The notes under the pieces: model-generated
Told to the model about the DNA's origin: nothing
What the model saw: the letters and a program-made list of their open reading frames with translations, nothing else
The model's database searches: none
Program-made: the position numbers and the translations under genes
Part shown: in pieces, positions 41,546 to 52,999 of the stretch
Layout of the letters: every line of letters begins with the position of its first letter
How positions within the stretch are numbered: the stretch's first letter is position 1
Assembly: GCA_024760905.1 (NCBI GenBank)
Contig: CM045729.1
Coordinates: 84,356,550-84,420,549, forward strand
Direction: 5' to 3'
Source: Plotosus lineatus
Lineage: Eukaryota > Chordata > Actinopteri > Siluriformes > Plotosidae
Length of the DNA stretch: 64,000 nt

Positions 41546-43060
41546 CCGTGAGGGGGGTGGCATCCACAGAGCGCGTTTGATGACTTGTATGCTCGGTTGG
41601 AAAGTAAAGAGGGAGAAAATGATTTATACAGGTTGGCACAGCAGAGAAATAGAGATGGGAAGGACGTGCAGCAAGTTACATTGATAAAGGACAGAGAGGG
41701 AAATGTATTGACTGATGACAGAAGTGTGCTGGGAAGATGGAAAGAGTACTTTGAAGAGCTGATGAATGAGGAAAATGAGAGAGAAAAAAGAGTAGAAGAG
41801 GTGACTGTTGAGGACCAGGAAGTAGCAAAGATTAGTAAAGGTGAAGTGAGGAGGGCATTGAAGAGGATGAAGAATGGAAAGGCAGTTGGTCCTGATGACA
41901 TACCGGTGGAGGTATGGAAGTGTCTAGGAGAGGTAGCAGTAGATTTTCTGACAAGAACATTTAACAAGGTCCTAGAGAGTGAGAGGATGCAAGAGGAATG
42001 GAGGAGAAGTGTGCTGGTGCCCATTTTTAAGAACAAGGGAGATGTACAGAGTTGTGGCAACTACAGAGGGATAAAGTTGATGTGCCATACAATGAAGTTA
42101 TGGGAAAGAATAGTGGAAGCAAGACTAAGGGCAGAGGTCAGCATTTGTGAACAACAGTTTGGTTTCATGCCAAGAAAGAGCACCACAGATGCAGTGTTTG
42201 CCTTGAGGATGTTAATTGAGAAGTACAGAGAAGGTCAGAGGGAGCTGCATTGTGCCTTTGTGGATCTGGAGAAAGCATATGACAGGGTGCCGAGAGAAGA
42301 ACTGTGGTATTGCATTAGGAAGTCTGGAGTGGCAGAGAAGTATGTTAGAGTGGTGCAGGACATGGATGAGATATGTAAGACAGTGGTGAGGTGTGCTGTC
42401 GGTGTGACAGAAGAGTTCAAGGTGGAGGTGGGACTGCATCAGAGAGTCAGCTCTCAGCCCCTTCTTGTTTGCTATGGTGATGGACAGGCTGACAGACAAG
42501 GTTGGACAAGATTCCCCATGGACTATGATGTTTGCAGATGACATTGTGATCTGTAGTGAGAGCAGAGAACAAGTGCAGGAAAATCTAGAGAGCTTGAGGT
42601 ATGCCCTGGAAAGGATGGGAATGAAGATTAGCCTCACTAAGACAGAATACATGTGCATGAATGACAAGGACCCAAGAGGAACGGTGAAATTACAGGGAGC
42701 AGAGATAAGAAAGGTGGAGGATTTTAAGTACTTAGGCTCAACAATCCAGAGCAATGGAGAGTGTGGAAAAGAGGTCAAGAAGCGTGTGCAGGAATGTTGG
42801 AATGGTTGGAGAAAAGTGTCCGGTGTGATAGGAGGGTATCGGCAAGAATGAAAGGAAAAGTGTACAAGACGGCGTTGAGGCCAACGATGTTGTTTGGGTT
42901 AGAAACACTGGACCTGGGGAAAAGACAGGAGGCAGAGCTGGAGATAGCAGAGATGAAAATGTTGAGGTTCTCTTTGGGAGTAACGAGGATGCATAGGATT
43001 AGGAATGAGCACATCAGAGGGACAGCACATGTAAGACGTTTTGGAGACAAAGTCAGAGAG
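41546..43060 (+). mobile_element. RTE LINE without endonuclease, left arm of a palindrome (copy J)
   Basis: The 5' end (ATGCAGCCGTGAGGGGGGTG) is joined within about 35 bp to CAGAGCGCGTTTGATGACTT, the sequence just upstream of the [11 protein letters not shown] region, so the endonuclease is deleted. The RT frame runs 41585-42541, with a frameshift near 42440 (GTCAGCTC region) and further frames 42465-42851 and 42761-43060. It stops abruptly at GACAAAGTCAGAGAG, where an inverted copy begins. Confidence 0.9.
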
Positions 43061-44983
43061 AACCTCTCTGACGTTGTCTCCATATCCTCTTACATGTGCT
43101 GTCCGTATGATGTGCTCATTGTTGATCCTATCCATCCTCGTTTCGCCCAAAGACAACCTCAACATTTTTTTCTCTGCTACCTCCCCTCCAACTCTGCCTC
43201 CTGTCTTTTCTCCAGGGCCACTGTTTCTAAACCATACAACATCGCTGTCCTCAACATCGACTTGTACACTTTTCCTTTCATTCTTGCCGATACCTTCCCA
43301 TCACACATCACACTGGACACTTTTGTCCAACCATTCCAACCTGCCTCCACACGCTTCTTAACCTCTTTTCCACACTCTCCATTCCTCTAGATAACTGAGC
43401 CTAAGTATTATAAATATTTCACCTTCTTTATCTCTGCTCCCTGGAATCTCACTGTTCCCCTTGGGTCTTTGTCGTTCACACACATGCATTCTGTCTTACT
43501 GAGGCTAACTTTCATTCCTGTCCTTTCCAGGGCCTACCTCCACCTCTCTAGATTTTTATGCACCTGTTCTCTGCTCTACAGATCACAATGTCATCCGCAA
43601 ACATCTTAGTCCATGGGGAATCTTGTCTAATCTTGCATGTCAACCTATCCATCACCATAGCAAACAAGAAGGGGCTCAGAGCTGACCCCTAATGCAGTCC
43701 CACCACCACCTTGAACTCTTCTGTCACACCGACAGCACACCTCACCACTGTCTTACATCTCTCATACATGTCCTGCACCACTCTAACATACTTCTCCGCC
43801 ACTCCAGACTTCCTCATGCAATACCACAGTTCTTCTCTCGGCACCCTGTCATATGCTTTCTCCAGATCCACAAAGGCACAATGAAGCTCCTTCTGACCTT
43901 CTCTGTACTTCTCAATTAACATCCTCAAGGCAAACACTGCATCTGTGGTGCTCTTTCTTGGCATGAAACCAAACTGTTGTTCACAAATGGTGACCTCTAC
44001 CCTTAGTCTTGCTTCCACTATTCTTTCCCATAACTTCATCATATGGCTCATCAACTTTATCCGTCTTTAGTTGCCACAACTCTGCACGTCTCCCTTGTTC
44101 TTAAAAATGGGCACCAGCACACTTCTCCTCCATTCCTCTGGCATCCTCTCACTCTCTAAGACCTTGTTAAATGTTCCTGTCAGAAAATCTACTGCTAACT
44201 CTCCTAGACACTTCCATACCTCCACCGGTATGTCAGCAGGACCAACTGCCTTTCCATTCTTCATCCTCTTCAATGCCCTCCTCACTTCACCCTTACTAAT
44301 CTTTGCTACTTCCTGGTCCTCAACAGTCACCTCTTCTACTCTTTTTTCTCTCTCATTTTCCTCATTCATCAGCTCTTCAAAGTACTCTTTCCATCTTCCC
44401 AGCACACTTCTGTCATCAGTCAATACATTTCCCTCTCTGTCCTTTATCAATGTAACTTGCTGCACGTCCTTCCCATCTCTATTTCTCTGCTGTGCCAACC
44501 TGTATAAATCATTTTCTCCCTCTTTACTTTCCAACCGAGCATACAAGTCATCAAACGCGCTCTGTTTGGCCTTTGACACTGCTACCTTCGCCTTACGCTG
44601 TGTCTCCCTGTACTCCTGTTTACTCTCTTTGGTTTTCTCAATGTCCCACTTCTTCTTAGCTAACCTCTTCCTTTGTACACACTCCTGCACTTCCTCATTC
44701 CACCACCAAGTCTCCTTATCTACTTTCCTTCCAGATGACACACCAAGTATTCTCCTACCTGTCTCCCTGGTCACATTAGCTGTAGTTGTCCAGTCATCTG
44801 GAAGCACTTCCTGACCACCCAAAGCCTGTTTCAACTCCTCCTTGAAGACAACCCGACACTCTTCCTTTTTCAACTTCCACCACTTTGTCTTCTGCTCTGC
44901 CTTTGCCTTCTTCACCTTCCTCACCATCAGCATCATCCTGCACACCACCATCGTCTGCTGTTTGGCAACACTCTCACCCAGTA
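43061..44983 (-). mobile_element. RTE LINE, right arm of a palindrome (copy K)
   Basis: Minus-strand copy from the 3' part of the endonuclease/linker (near 44983) to GACAACGTCAGAGAGG at 43061, meeting copy J with no spacer. The outer part (44067-44983) is a good 320-residue frame with [20 protein letters not shown] and closely resembles copy J. The inner part (43061-43690) carries the same stop and deletions as copy I, so K looks mosaic. It has no 3' terminus. Confidence 0.88.
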
Positions 44984-45151
44984 TCTGGTGCAAAACACTC
45001 ACTAAATTTTTCAAAAGCTGACATAACATCTGACCAGAAAAGGGTTTTCAATTTTAGGAGTGCATTTATGAAATACAGGACCCCTGGCCAGTATAGTATT
45101 AACACCATAGTTTTTGGGAAAAACACTCCAAGTATGTTGTTTTAGACAAAA

Positions 45152-45380
45152 TCTTCTTTCTTTCTTTCTTTCTTCCTTCCTTCCTTCCTTTCGGCTTTTT
45201 CCCTTTTCTTGGGAGTCGCCATAGCAAATCATCTGATTCGCACGTTTGATTTGGCATAGGTTTTTATGTCAGATGCCCTGACTGTCACAAACCTTTTAGC
45301 AAGGGACAGAACACGCTGACGGCTTTCCAGCCTACTCTTTACGAAAGTCAGCAATAGTTCTTTTACATACCTCTCACCAA
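45152..45380 (-). mobile_element. Type A SINE, 5' truncated
   Basis: The (TTTC)n(TTCC)n tail at 45157-45190 is followed by CTTTCGGCTTTTTCCC, GGGAGTCGCCATAGCAAATC, GATTTGGCATAGG and AGATGCCCTGACTGTCAC, and then body sequence to ACATACCTCTCACC. The head is missing. The tail here is AAAG/GGAA rather than AAG. Confidence 0.85.
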
Positions 45381-45548
45381 AGCTTCTAATCCATGATCAT
45401 TTCAAATTAATTCCTAATTAAAAAAAAAAAAATAGAAAACTGCCATTTTGTATAATACATGATTTGGTGCCTTTTTTAAACAACTGAATCCATTTCGGCA
45501 TGGATTTTCCAAAGTTGAAAATGTTAAATGTTTTTTTGGTTTTTTTTC

Positions 45549-48500
45549 AAGCCTGGATAAATGCAGAGGATTGCGACAGGAAGGGCATCCAGCGTAAAAC
45601 TTTTGCCAGAATACAAAATGTAAACCTTAAAGACACATTTCATACCGGATTGGTCAAGGCCCGGGTTAACAACGACCACCATCAGTGCTGTTAACCAACA
45701 GGGTGCTGATGAAAAGTGGACTACTGTTGGTTGAAGACATCGAAGAAGGAGAGGCGGGAGGCGTGTCCATAGGTAGAGAGAGAAGAGGAAAAGCATGAGT
45801 TTAGGACTGAGAGTAGGGAGTTTGAATGTTGTAACTATGACAGGAAATGGTAGAGAGTTGGCTGACATGATGCAGAGGAGGAAGGTAGACATACTGTGTT
45901 CAGGAGACCAGGTGGAAAGGTAACAAGGCTAGAAGCTTAGGAGCAGGGTTTAAGCTGTTTTTTTCATGGTGTGGAAGGGAAGAGAAATGGAGTGGGAGTC
46001 ATCTAGAAGGAGGGGTTTGTCAGGAATGCTCGAGACAAGAGTGTCAGACTTGAAGGTGTTATGTTCAATGTTGTTCGTGCTCATGCCCCACAGGCAGGAT
46101 GTGAGCTAGACGAGAAAGAGAGATTCTGGAGTGAGTTAGATGAAGTGATGCAGAGGACCCCAGAGGTGAAAGAATGGTCATTGGGACAGACTTCAATGGA
46201 CATGTTGGTACAGGAAACAGAAGGAAAGAGGAAGTGATGGGCAGGTTTGGTATCCAGGATAGGAACGCAGAAGGACAGATGAAAACGGATGGAAATGGCT
46301 GAATCCAGAAGAAACAGGAGCATAGGGTGACTTATAAAAGCGGAGGTAGGAGCACACAGGTGGACCACATCTTGTGTAAGCAATGTAATTTGAAGGAAGT
46401 CAATGACTGCAAAGTAGGGGTGGGTGAGAGTGTTGCCAAACAGCACTGCATGGTATTGTGCAGGATGATGCTGATGGTAAGAAAGGTGAAGAAGGCAAAG
46501 GCAGAGCAGAAGACAAAGTGGTGGAAGCTGAAAAAGGAAGAGTGTCGTGTTGTCTACAAGGAGGTGTCAAAACAGGTTTTTGGTGGTCAGGAAGTGCTTC
46601 CAGATGACTGGACAACTACAGCTAATGTGATCAGGGAGACAGGTAGGAGAGTACTTGGTGTGTCCCCTGGAAGGACAGTCGATAAGGAGACTTGGTGGCG
46701 GAATGACGAAGTACAGGACTGTGTACAAGGGAAGAGGTTAGCTAAGAAGATATGGGACATCGAGAGGACTGAAGAGAGTAAACAGCAGTACAGGGAGACA
46801 CAGCGTAAGGCGAAGGTAGTGGTGTCAAAGGCCAAACAGATGACTTGTATGCTAGGTTGGACAGTAAAGAGGGAGAGAATGATTTATACAGATTGGCACA
46901 ATAGAGAAATAGAGATGGGAAGGACATGCAGCAAGTTAGAGTGATAAAGGACAGCGTGGGAAACGTCTTGACTGATGACAGAAGTGTGCTATAAAGATAG
47001 AAAGAGTACTTTGAAGAGCTGATGAATGAGGAAAATGAGAAAGAGAAAACAATAGAAGAGGTGACTGTTGAGGAGCAGGAAATCGCAAAGATTAGTAAGG
47101 GTGAAGTGAGGAGGGCATTAAAGAGGATAAAGAGTGGAAAGGCAGTTGGCCCTGATGATATACCAGTGGAGATATGGAAGTGTCTAGGAGAGGTAGCAGT
47201 AGATTTTCTGACAAGAACATTCAACAAGGTCCTAGAGAGTGAGCAGATGCCGGAGGAATGGTGGAGAAATGTGCTTGTGCCCATTTTTAAGAACAAGGGT
47301 GATGTGCAGAGTTGTGGCAACTACAGAGGGATAAAGTTGACGAGCAATATGATGAAGCTATGGGAAAAAAATAGTGGAAGCTCGACTAAGGGCAGAGGTC
47401 AGTATTTGTGAACAACAGTTTGGTTTCATGCCAGGAAAGAGTACCACAGATGCAGTGTTTGCTTTGAGGATGTTAATAGAGAAGTACAGAGAAGGTCAGA
47501 AGGAGTAGCATTGTGCCTTTGTTGATCTGGAGAAATCATATGACAGGGTGCCGAGAGAAGAACTGTGGTATTGCATGAGGAAGTCTGGAGTGGCAGAGAA
47601 ATATGTTAGAGTGGTGCAGGACATGTATGAGAGATGTAAGACAGTGATGAGGTGTGCTGTCAGTGTGACAGAAGAGTTCAAGGTGGAGGTGGGACTGCAT
47701 CAAGGTTCAGCTCTGAGCCCCTTCTTGTTTGCTATGGTGATGGACAGGCTGAGAGACGAGGTTAGACAAGAATCTCCATGGACTAAGAGGTTTGCAGATG
47801 GCATTGTGATCTATATTGAGAGCAGAGAACAAGTGCAGGAAAGTCTAGAGAGGTGGAGGTATGCCCTGGAAAAGAAAAGGAATGAAGGTTAGCCTCAGTA
47901 AAACAGAATACATGTGTGTGAACAATAAGGACCCAAGAGGAATGATGAGGTTACAGGGAGCAGAGATAAAGAAGGTGGAGGATTTTAAGTACTTTGGCTC
48001 AACAATCCAGAGCAATGGAGAGTGTGGAAAAGAGTGAAGAAGCGTGTGTAGGCAGCTTGGAATGGTTGGAGAAAAGTATCTGGTGTGATGTGCGATAGGA
48101 AGATATCGGCAAGAATGAAAGGAAAAGTGTACAAGACGGTGTTGAGGCCAATGATGTTGTATGGGTTAGAAACAGTGGCCCTGGGGAAAAGACATGAGGC
48201 TGAGCTGGAGGTCGCACAGATGAAAATGTTGAGGTTCTTTTTGGGAGTAACCAGGATGGATAGGATCAAGAATGAGCACATCAGAGGGACAGCACATGTT
48301 AGAGGTTTTGGAGACAAAGGTAGAGAGGCTAGATTGAGATGGTTTGGACATGTCCACAGGAGGGATAGTGAGTATATTGGTAGTAGGATGCTGAGGTTGG
48401 AACTACCAGGCAGAAGGTCTCGAGGAAGACCAAAGAGAAGATTTATGGATGTGCTGAAGGAGGACATGAAGGTAGTTGGAGTAAGAGTAGAAGATACAGA

Positions 48501-48573
48501 GGATAGGGTGAGATGGAGGTGGATTTGCTGTGGCGACCCCTGAAGGGAAAAGCTGAAAGGAAAAGAAGAAGAA
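45549..48573 (+). mobile_element. RTE LINE, almost full length, degenerate (copy L)
   Basis: Starts in the 5'-UTR (AAGCCTGGATAAATGCAGAG) and ends GAAGGGAAAAGCTGAAAGGA plus (AAG)n. The endonuclease region is heavily decayed. The RT is in fragments at 46327-46944, 47022-47411 and 47548-47892, and the C-terminus at 48085-48543. FADG replaces FADD at about 47796 (KRFADGIVIY), so even the restored frame would be catalytically altered. Confidence 0.9.
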
Positions 48574-48735
48574 GACATGGTTTGCCAGGTTTGGGTAAAC
48601 ATGTAATAACTCCTTGTTTCCAAGTTATCAGCATACTATTATTTTCATATGCAAAACTGATGGTGCAAAGCAGGAAATGTGCAATGTCAATCCAAAAAAT
48701 ACATAAATAAATAAATAAATAAATAAATTCTGCCA

Positions 48736-49290
48736 TGTATCTGTCTACTACTTGACTTTTATCATTTTTTGATCTTTTTCAAGCTGCCAACAGCTCATCA
48801 TACGTAATATTACCTTCAATACTATTTTTTTTTTTTCATTGTTTGATAGAGACTGGATATCTTCTAAATTTAGCTTTTTTTAAAAAACAATACACCATCA
48901 ATGTTTTCATTTTTACATATATATAAAGCCTCATAATATTTTTTTTTCTGTGTTTGGAAAATTTCTTTTGGATCTGTCACTGTTGTGCCATTTTCATTTT
49001 TTAGTCCCAATATTATTTTGTTCTCTGGTTTCTATTTTTTAAATTACAAAACTATGCTAATGGTTTTCCCCTAACTCATGCCATCTTGCTCTGGATCGAA
49101 TTCTTGTTCCCCTAGTATCGTTATTTCGAATGTCTTCTAGTTTTAGGTTCAATTGCTCCAGAGTATCCAGCTTTTGGTTCTTCGGGTGTATGCTCCAACC
49201 AACTTTGTTAAGTGTACCTGGTGAGCCACATTTCAGGAAAACCACAGTGATATGCAGGCTGAGTGTTTGCCTCAATTTCCAGGTGCCCTC
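48736..49290 (-). pseudogene. L1/Tx1-like LINE relic
   Basis: Minus-strand frames read LEQLNLKLEDIRN then RGTRIRSRARWHELGENH (about 49060-49190), matching the linker before the RT in L1/Tx1-type LINEs. Further downstream, near 48770-48830, comes EGNITYDELLAA, which corresponds to the RT start. Many stops. This is a fourth LINE clade in the window. Confidence 0.55.
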
Positions 49291-49299
49291 ATGTCTGTC

Positions 49300-49824
49300 T
49301 TATCTGTCGTTTTCTCTTTTTAAGTTGTGCTGTCATAATTATTCATACTGGAGTCTCTGCTTGCATGAATAAACATTTTTATTTAACTATAAATACACTG
49401 TTATGAGCATATATAACTACCCCCACACACACACACACACACACAATTTTTCATGTCAAACTATAGTGAAGTTTTTGTATTTTGGTTTGTATTTTTATTC
49501 GATTTCAAACAATTAAGAATCTGCTTCCCTTTATCTGGTTCCTCTCAAGAAATCTTCCTTATGACATCTGAAAGAGGTTTTTTTTAATATTTTATTTCAT
49601 TTTTTCCCTTTTGCCACTATCACTGCCAGCTTGCTCATTGGGTATGTGTAGGGATTCGATTGAAGTATTTATTTATTTTATTTTTATTTTTTTTAAATCA
49701 CATTTGTTAAAGCTATTTTGTAGCAATGTCAACTGTAAAAATCACTATACAAAGAAAACTAACTTGAATTGAATCAATCCTGTCTGCATATCCCTACAAT
49801 TCTCTATCTAATTTCTTTAATACA
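49300..49824. other. Unassigned AT-rich sequence
   Basis: Short (CA)n at about 49424-49445 and T-rich stretches; no gene recognised. Confidence 0.5.
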
Positions 49825-49840
49825 CTATATTGCCTTAATA

Positions 49841-50194
49841 GGGGCAGTGGTGGTCTAGTGGTATAGGGCGCTGGATCGCTGATCCAAAGGTTGGGGGTTC
49901 GAGTCCCACTCTCCACGAAGTTGTCACTGTCCCCCCCCAGTGCAGCTAACTGGGTTATCAAAGGCGGGCCATGTCTCTCACTGTCTATGGTGAGAGGCAT
50001 GTAAAAGAACCATTGCTGACTTTCGTAAAGAGTAGGCTGCAAAGTCGTCAGCGTGTTTCTGTCCCTTACTAAAAAGGGTTGTGACAGGAAGGGCATCCGA
50101 CGTAAAAAAAACCTCTGCCAAATCAAACGTGCGAATCAGATGATTCACTGTGGCGACTCCCAAGTAAAAGGGAAAAAGCCGAAAGGAAGACAGT
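49841..50194 (+). mobile_element. Type A SINE, complete reference copy with 16-bp TSD
   Basis: Flanked by CTATATTGCCTTAATA at 49825-49840 and 50195-50210. The tRNA-like head has GGTCTAGTGGTATAGGGCG and the B box GGTTCGAGTCC. The body runs from CAGTGCAGCTAACTGGG to AGGCTGCAAAGTCGTCAGCG. The type A module from about 50087 has GGGTTGTGACAGGAAGGGCA, TCCGACGTAAAA, TGCCAAATC and then ATTCACTGTGGCGACTCC, ending AAAAAGCCGAAAGGAAG. The first half of the module matches the RTE 5'-UTR (18785-18846) and the second half matches the RTE 3' end (21798-21855). Transcription by RNA polymerase III is inferred from the boxes. Confidence 0.93.
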
Positions 50195-50376
50195 CTATAT
50201 TGCCTTAATATCTGAGTGAAATCTTATAGCTAATCATTTGTTAATTCAAGTGAGGTATGGAGCCTCAGGAAAGTATGGTGTTTAGGTAATACTTTTTTTT
50301 TTCATAAATGATTGTTATAAGGCTTGACTGTAGGTACCCAGTGATGGATCAAATAAAAGTAGGCTTACTCTACATA

Positions 50377-51165
50377 CAGTAGGCCCTTGACTATTTGCGA
50401 TTTTGCACTAGTGCCCCTGCATTTTCGTAGATTGCCTTCTGTCAAATGATTCAAATTCAGCCAATGGCTGTTTTCCTCTTACTGATTGGTTGAGATGATG
50501 CATATGCTCCTCTTTTCTCTTTCACGCGCAGTTTGTCAATGTGCATTTTTTAGTGTGTTTTAATTACCAGTTAAGCACTATGATGCCACACAAATGCCCT
50601 GTGTCTTCTCTGGTTAAGCGCCAGAAAAAGGTAATGACGTTGGATGTCTCCTCTGAAAAAATAAGACTTTTTCTTGAAGAAAAAACAGTTTCCTCTGACT
50701 GTTGTAAAGCACTGTAGTATTAAAGTCTTTTTCAATTATTATTCCAGTCCAGTACCTAAGTTAATGTTTAGAATGTTTGTGTGTGAGATTTTATGTACTG
50801 TGCTGTAGCATGTTAATCCTTTTTTAACCTGGGAATCGAACCCAGGCCTTCTTGCTGTGAGGCGGATGTGCTAACCACTACGCCACCGTGCCGCCTGTAC
50901 CCTATCCACTATATATATTTATTTATTTATACATACATATAATTTTAACAATAAATATCACAGTACAACATTTTGAAAAAGTTTTTAATTAATTACTACA
51001 TTTTACTACATTAGTACTGTAATTAATATTAGTACTGTAAATAAGAATATTTTAGCGCATGTAATATGACACACAGGGTTTTACTTCCGGGTACAGAACT
51101 TGTAGATTATCATGATTCACGGGATGGACCGGCAGCAATCCGTAACGAATAATGGGGGCCTACTG
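50377..51165 (+). mobile_element. Tigger/pogo-like non-autonomous element, copy 1
   Basis: CAGTAGGCCCTTGACTATTT at the left and inverted CAGTAGGCCCCCATTATTCG at the right. Left flank TA; right flank CA (probably mutated). An ATG at 50580 opens MMPHKCPVSSLVKRQKKVMT, which resembles the basic N-terminus and KVMTL start of Tigger/jerky-type transposases. The frame stops after about 45 codons and no catalytic domain follows. A minus-strand tRNA-like SINE head is nested at 50822-50896. Confidence 0.75.
50822..50896 (-). mobile_element. Head of the third tRNA-headed SINE-like family
   Basis: Plus strand AACCTGGGAATCGAACCCAG, then TTGCTGTGAGG and GCTAACCACTACGCCACCGT, then GCCGCC; on the minus strand this is a clean tRNA-like head with a B box (GGTTCGATTCCC). 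It ends abruptly at about 50822. Confidence 0.75.
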
Positions 51166-51357
51166 CACATAATGGTAAATGGTGATGAAATTTGGGGGAA
51201 GCGCCAGGCAGGATTGTGCATTTGCTTTTTTTAACCCTAAAATTTATGAAAAAATTCCACATTTTTGTGTAGAGTTTTTTTAAGTAGAGGGCAGACTGTA
51301 TTTATTTGTTTATTAATTTATTTATTTACTCATTCATTTATTTATTTTATGTAGGAT

Positions 51358-51540
51358 TTGTTAAAAATATAACTTTTCATCATGTATCTCTATATTGTAC
51401 ACTACTCACCTTGTGCTGTGTTGGACCTCTTTTGCATCTAGGATCGATGTGACCTATGATCACACCAGCAGGTGACCTGTCCTCTAAAGTAGGTGATACA
51501 CTCCTTTCATCACTTCATGGCTGTACTGAATGTAATCTGT
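51358..51540 (+). repeat. Unclassified dispersed repeat R3, copy 3
   Basis: ACTCACCTTGTGCTGTGTTG, TTTGCATCTAGGATCGATGT and GCAGGTGACCTGTCCTCTAA; see copies at 24620 and 36365. Confidence 0.65.
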
Positions 51541-51774
51541 TTAGATTTTTCACTTTGTGGATACCAATTTATTTTTGTGTAGTTTTGTGTCATTCATGGG
51601 TGATGTAGAAATGTACAGTCTTTCCAGACTATTAGTCTGTCAGACTGGATCATCCCCCTGGCCTTTAACAGAAATACAGTAAGCCCCCGCCCATTTTCGG
51701 TTCACCGTTCACGGCCCAACATACTCACGGATTTTGGTCCCAAAGGCTTTGTTCAAAATGTTTTGAAATTAATG

Positions 51775-51957
51775 CAGTGGTTTTTAATGATTTCTGTAAT
51801 TCCCCCTCTAGGAAGCAAAGAAAAAATATTTCACCCTCCACCAGCACCTCGCGCGTGACTATAAATCGTATTATTTATCTATAAAATTGTTATAAATACA
51901 CCCCTGCATAATATTGTATCTTTTTTAACATTAAAAATAATAATAATTAAAAAAATA

Positions 51958-52033
<76 letters not shown>

Positions 52034-52172
52034 CAAATAAATAAACAAACAAACACTTAAATCTAGTGCAGTATTGCAAAAAAGCATGTTCCCCAGGGTC
52101 ATATGCACCATCCCTGCCATCACCACCCAAGGGGGGGGGGGGGGGGTGCACCCCACTTTTTGAGAAACACTG
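51775..52172. mobile_element. hAT-like MITE nested in the Tigger-like element
   Basis: CAGTGGTTTTTAATG at the left and inverted CAGTGTTTCTCAAAAAGTGG at the right. The flanks AATTAATG and AATTAGCA partly agree, as a decayed 8-bp duplication would. Internal (AAT)n at 51949-52032. A second fragment lies at 60352-60431. Confidence 0.55.
51949..52032. repeat. (AAT)n microsatellite
   Basis: About 25 AAT units inside the hAT-like MITE. Confidence 0.95.
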
Positions 52173-52759
52173 AATTAGCAGATGCCCCGGCAAACTATAC
52201 ATATGCATCATCACAAAATTACTGACACATGATTCAAATTTGGCCAATGGCTGAGAGCGTTTGTTTCCCCCTCCTGCTGGTTGGATGCAGATGATTGGTG
52301 CACCTCTTTTTTTTCTCCTTCACACACATGTTATCACTGTGATTACCTGAATTGGTAATTCAAGGTTTTTTAGTGTGTTTTTATTGATTATTTAAGGCCT
52401 ATGATGACACTCAAATGCACTGCATCTTCTCTAGCTTCTGGTAAGCAGCCTAAATGCTTATTTATTAATAAATATCATCACAATACAAAATTAAAAGAAA
52501 AATTAATCATTACTACATTTTACTGCGTTATTACTGTATTAATAAGTAACCTGTCTATAGAATTTGTTTACGAAGCATATTTTCGTACATGTAATATCAT
52601 ACATAGGGTTTTAAAACAGCATCAATAATTGTTGGATTTCTGGGATCCGCGGGTGGGGGCGGAATGTAACACCCGCAAGTAATTGGGCTTTCATAAATAA
52701 ATAAATGTAGCTCTGTTGTAAAGTTGAGAATATTTTACTGGCTGAGTTGTAAAATGATT

Positions 52760-52930
52760 TTTGTGCAATGCTGTGCACTAAATGTTGCATCCTGAGGGTG
52801 TACAAACCTTTCCATTCCCCAGGTCAGCATATCATTGATTTGTTTCAGTCAGAGGTAATGCAAAGTAGGACAAAAAGGGACAGAATGGTTTGCATTCGTC
52901 AATTTGCCTTAAAGATGACACATAGGCAGC
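52760..52930 (-). repeat. Unclassified dispersed repeat, copy 2
   Basis: Inverted relative to 15544-15690: plus strand GGTAATGCAAAGTAGGACAA, AAAGGGACAGAATGGTTTGC and GGGTGTACAAACC are the complement of matching blocks there. Confidence 0.5.
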
Positions 52931-52999
52931 CAAGTTCATCACTTAAGAGAAAAAAGGCGTCTGAAGGTCACAGAAACAAAATAAAATCTTAACATTGAT

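Larger units (their letters stand above)
51677..52692 (+). mobile_element. Tigger/pogo-like non-autonomous element, copy 2
   Basis: Left end CAGTAAGCCCCCGCCCATTT after a TA. An ATG at 52401 opens MMTLKCTASSLASGKQPKC, homologous in position and sequence to the remnant in copy 1. The right end is degenerate around TAATTGGGCTTTCA. A hAT-like MITE and an (AAT)n array are nested inside. Confidence 0.65.

Noticed and set aside
49841..49915. tRNA gene
   Set aside because: Has A- and B-box-like sequence but no cloverleaf that closes properly, and the sequence continues into the SINE body repeated elsewhere.
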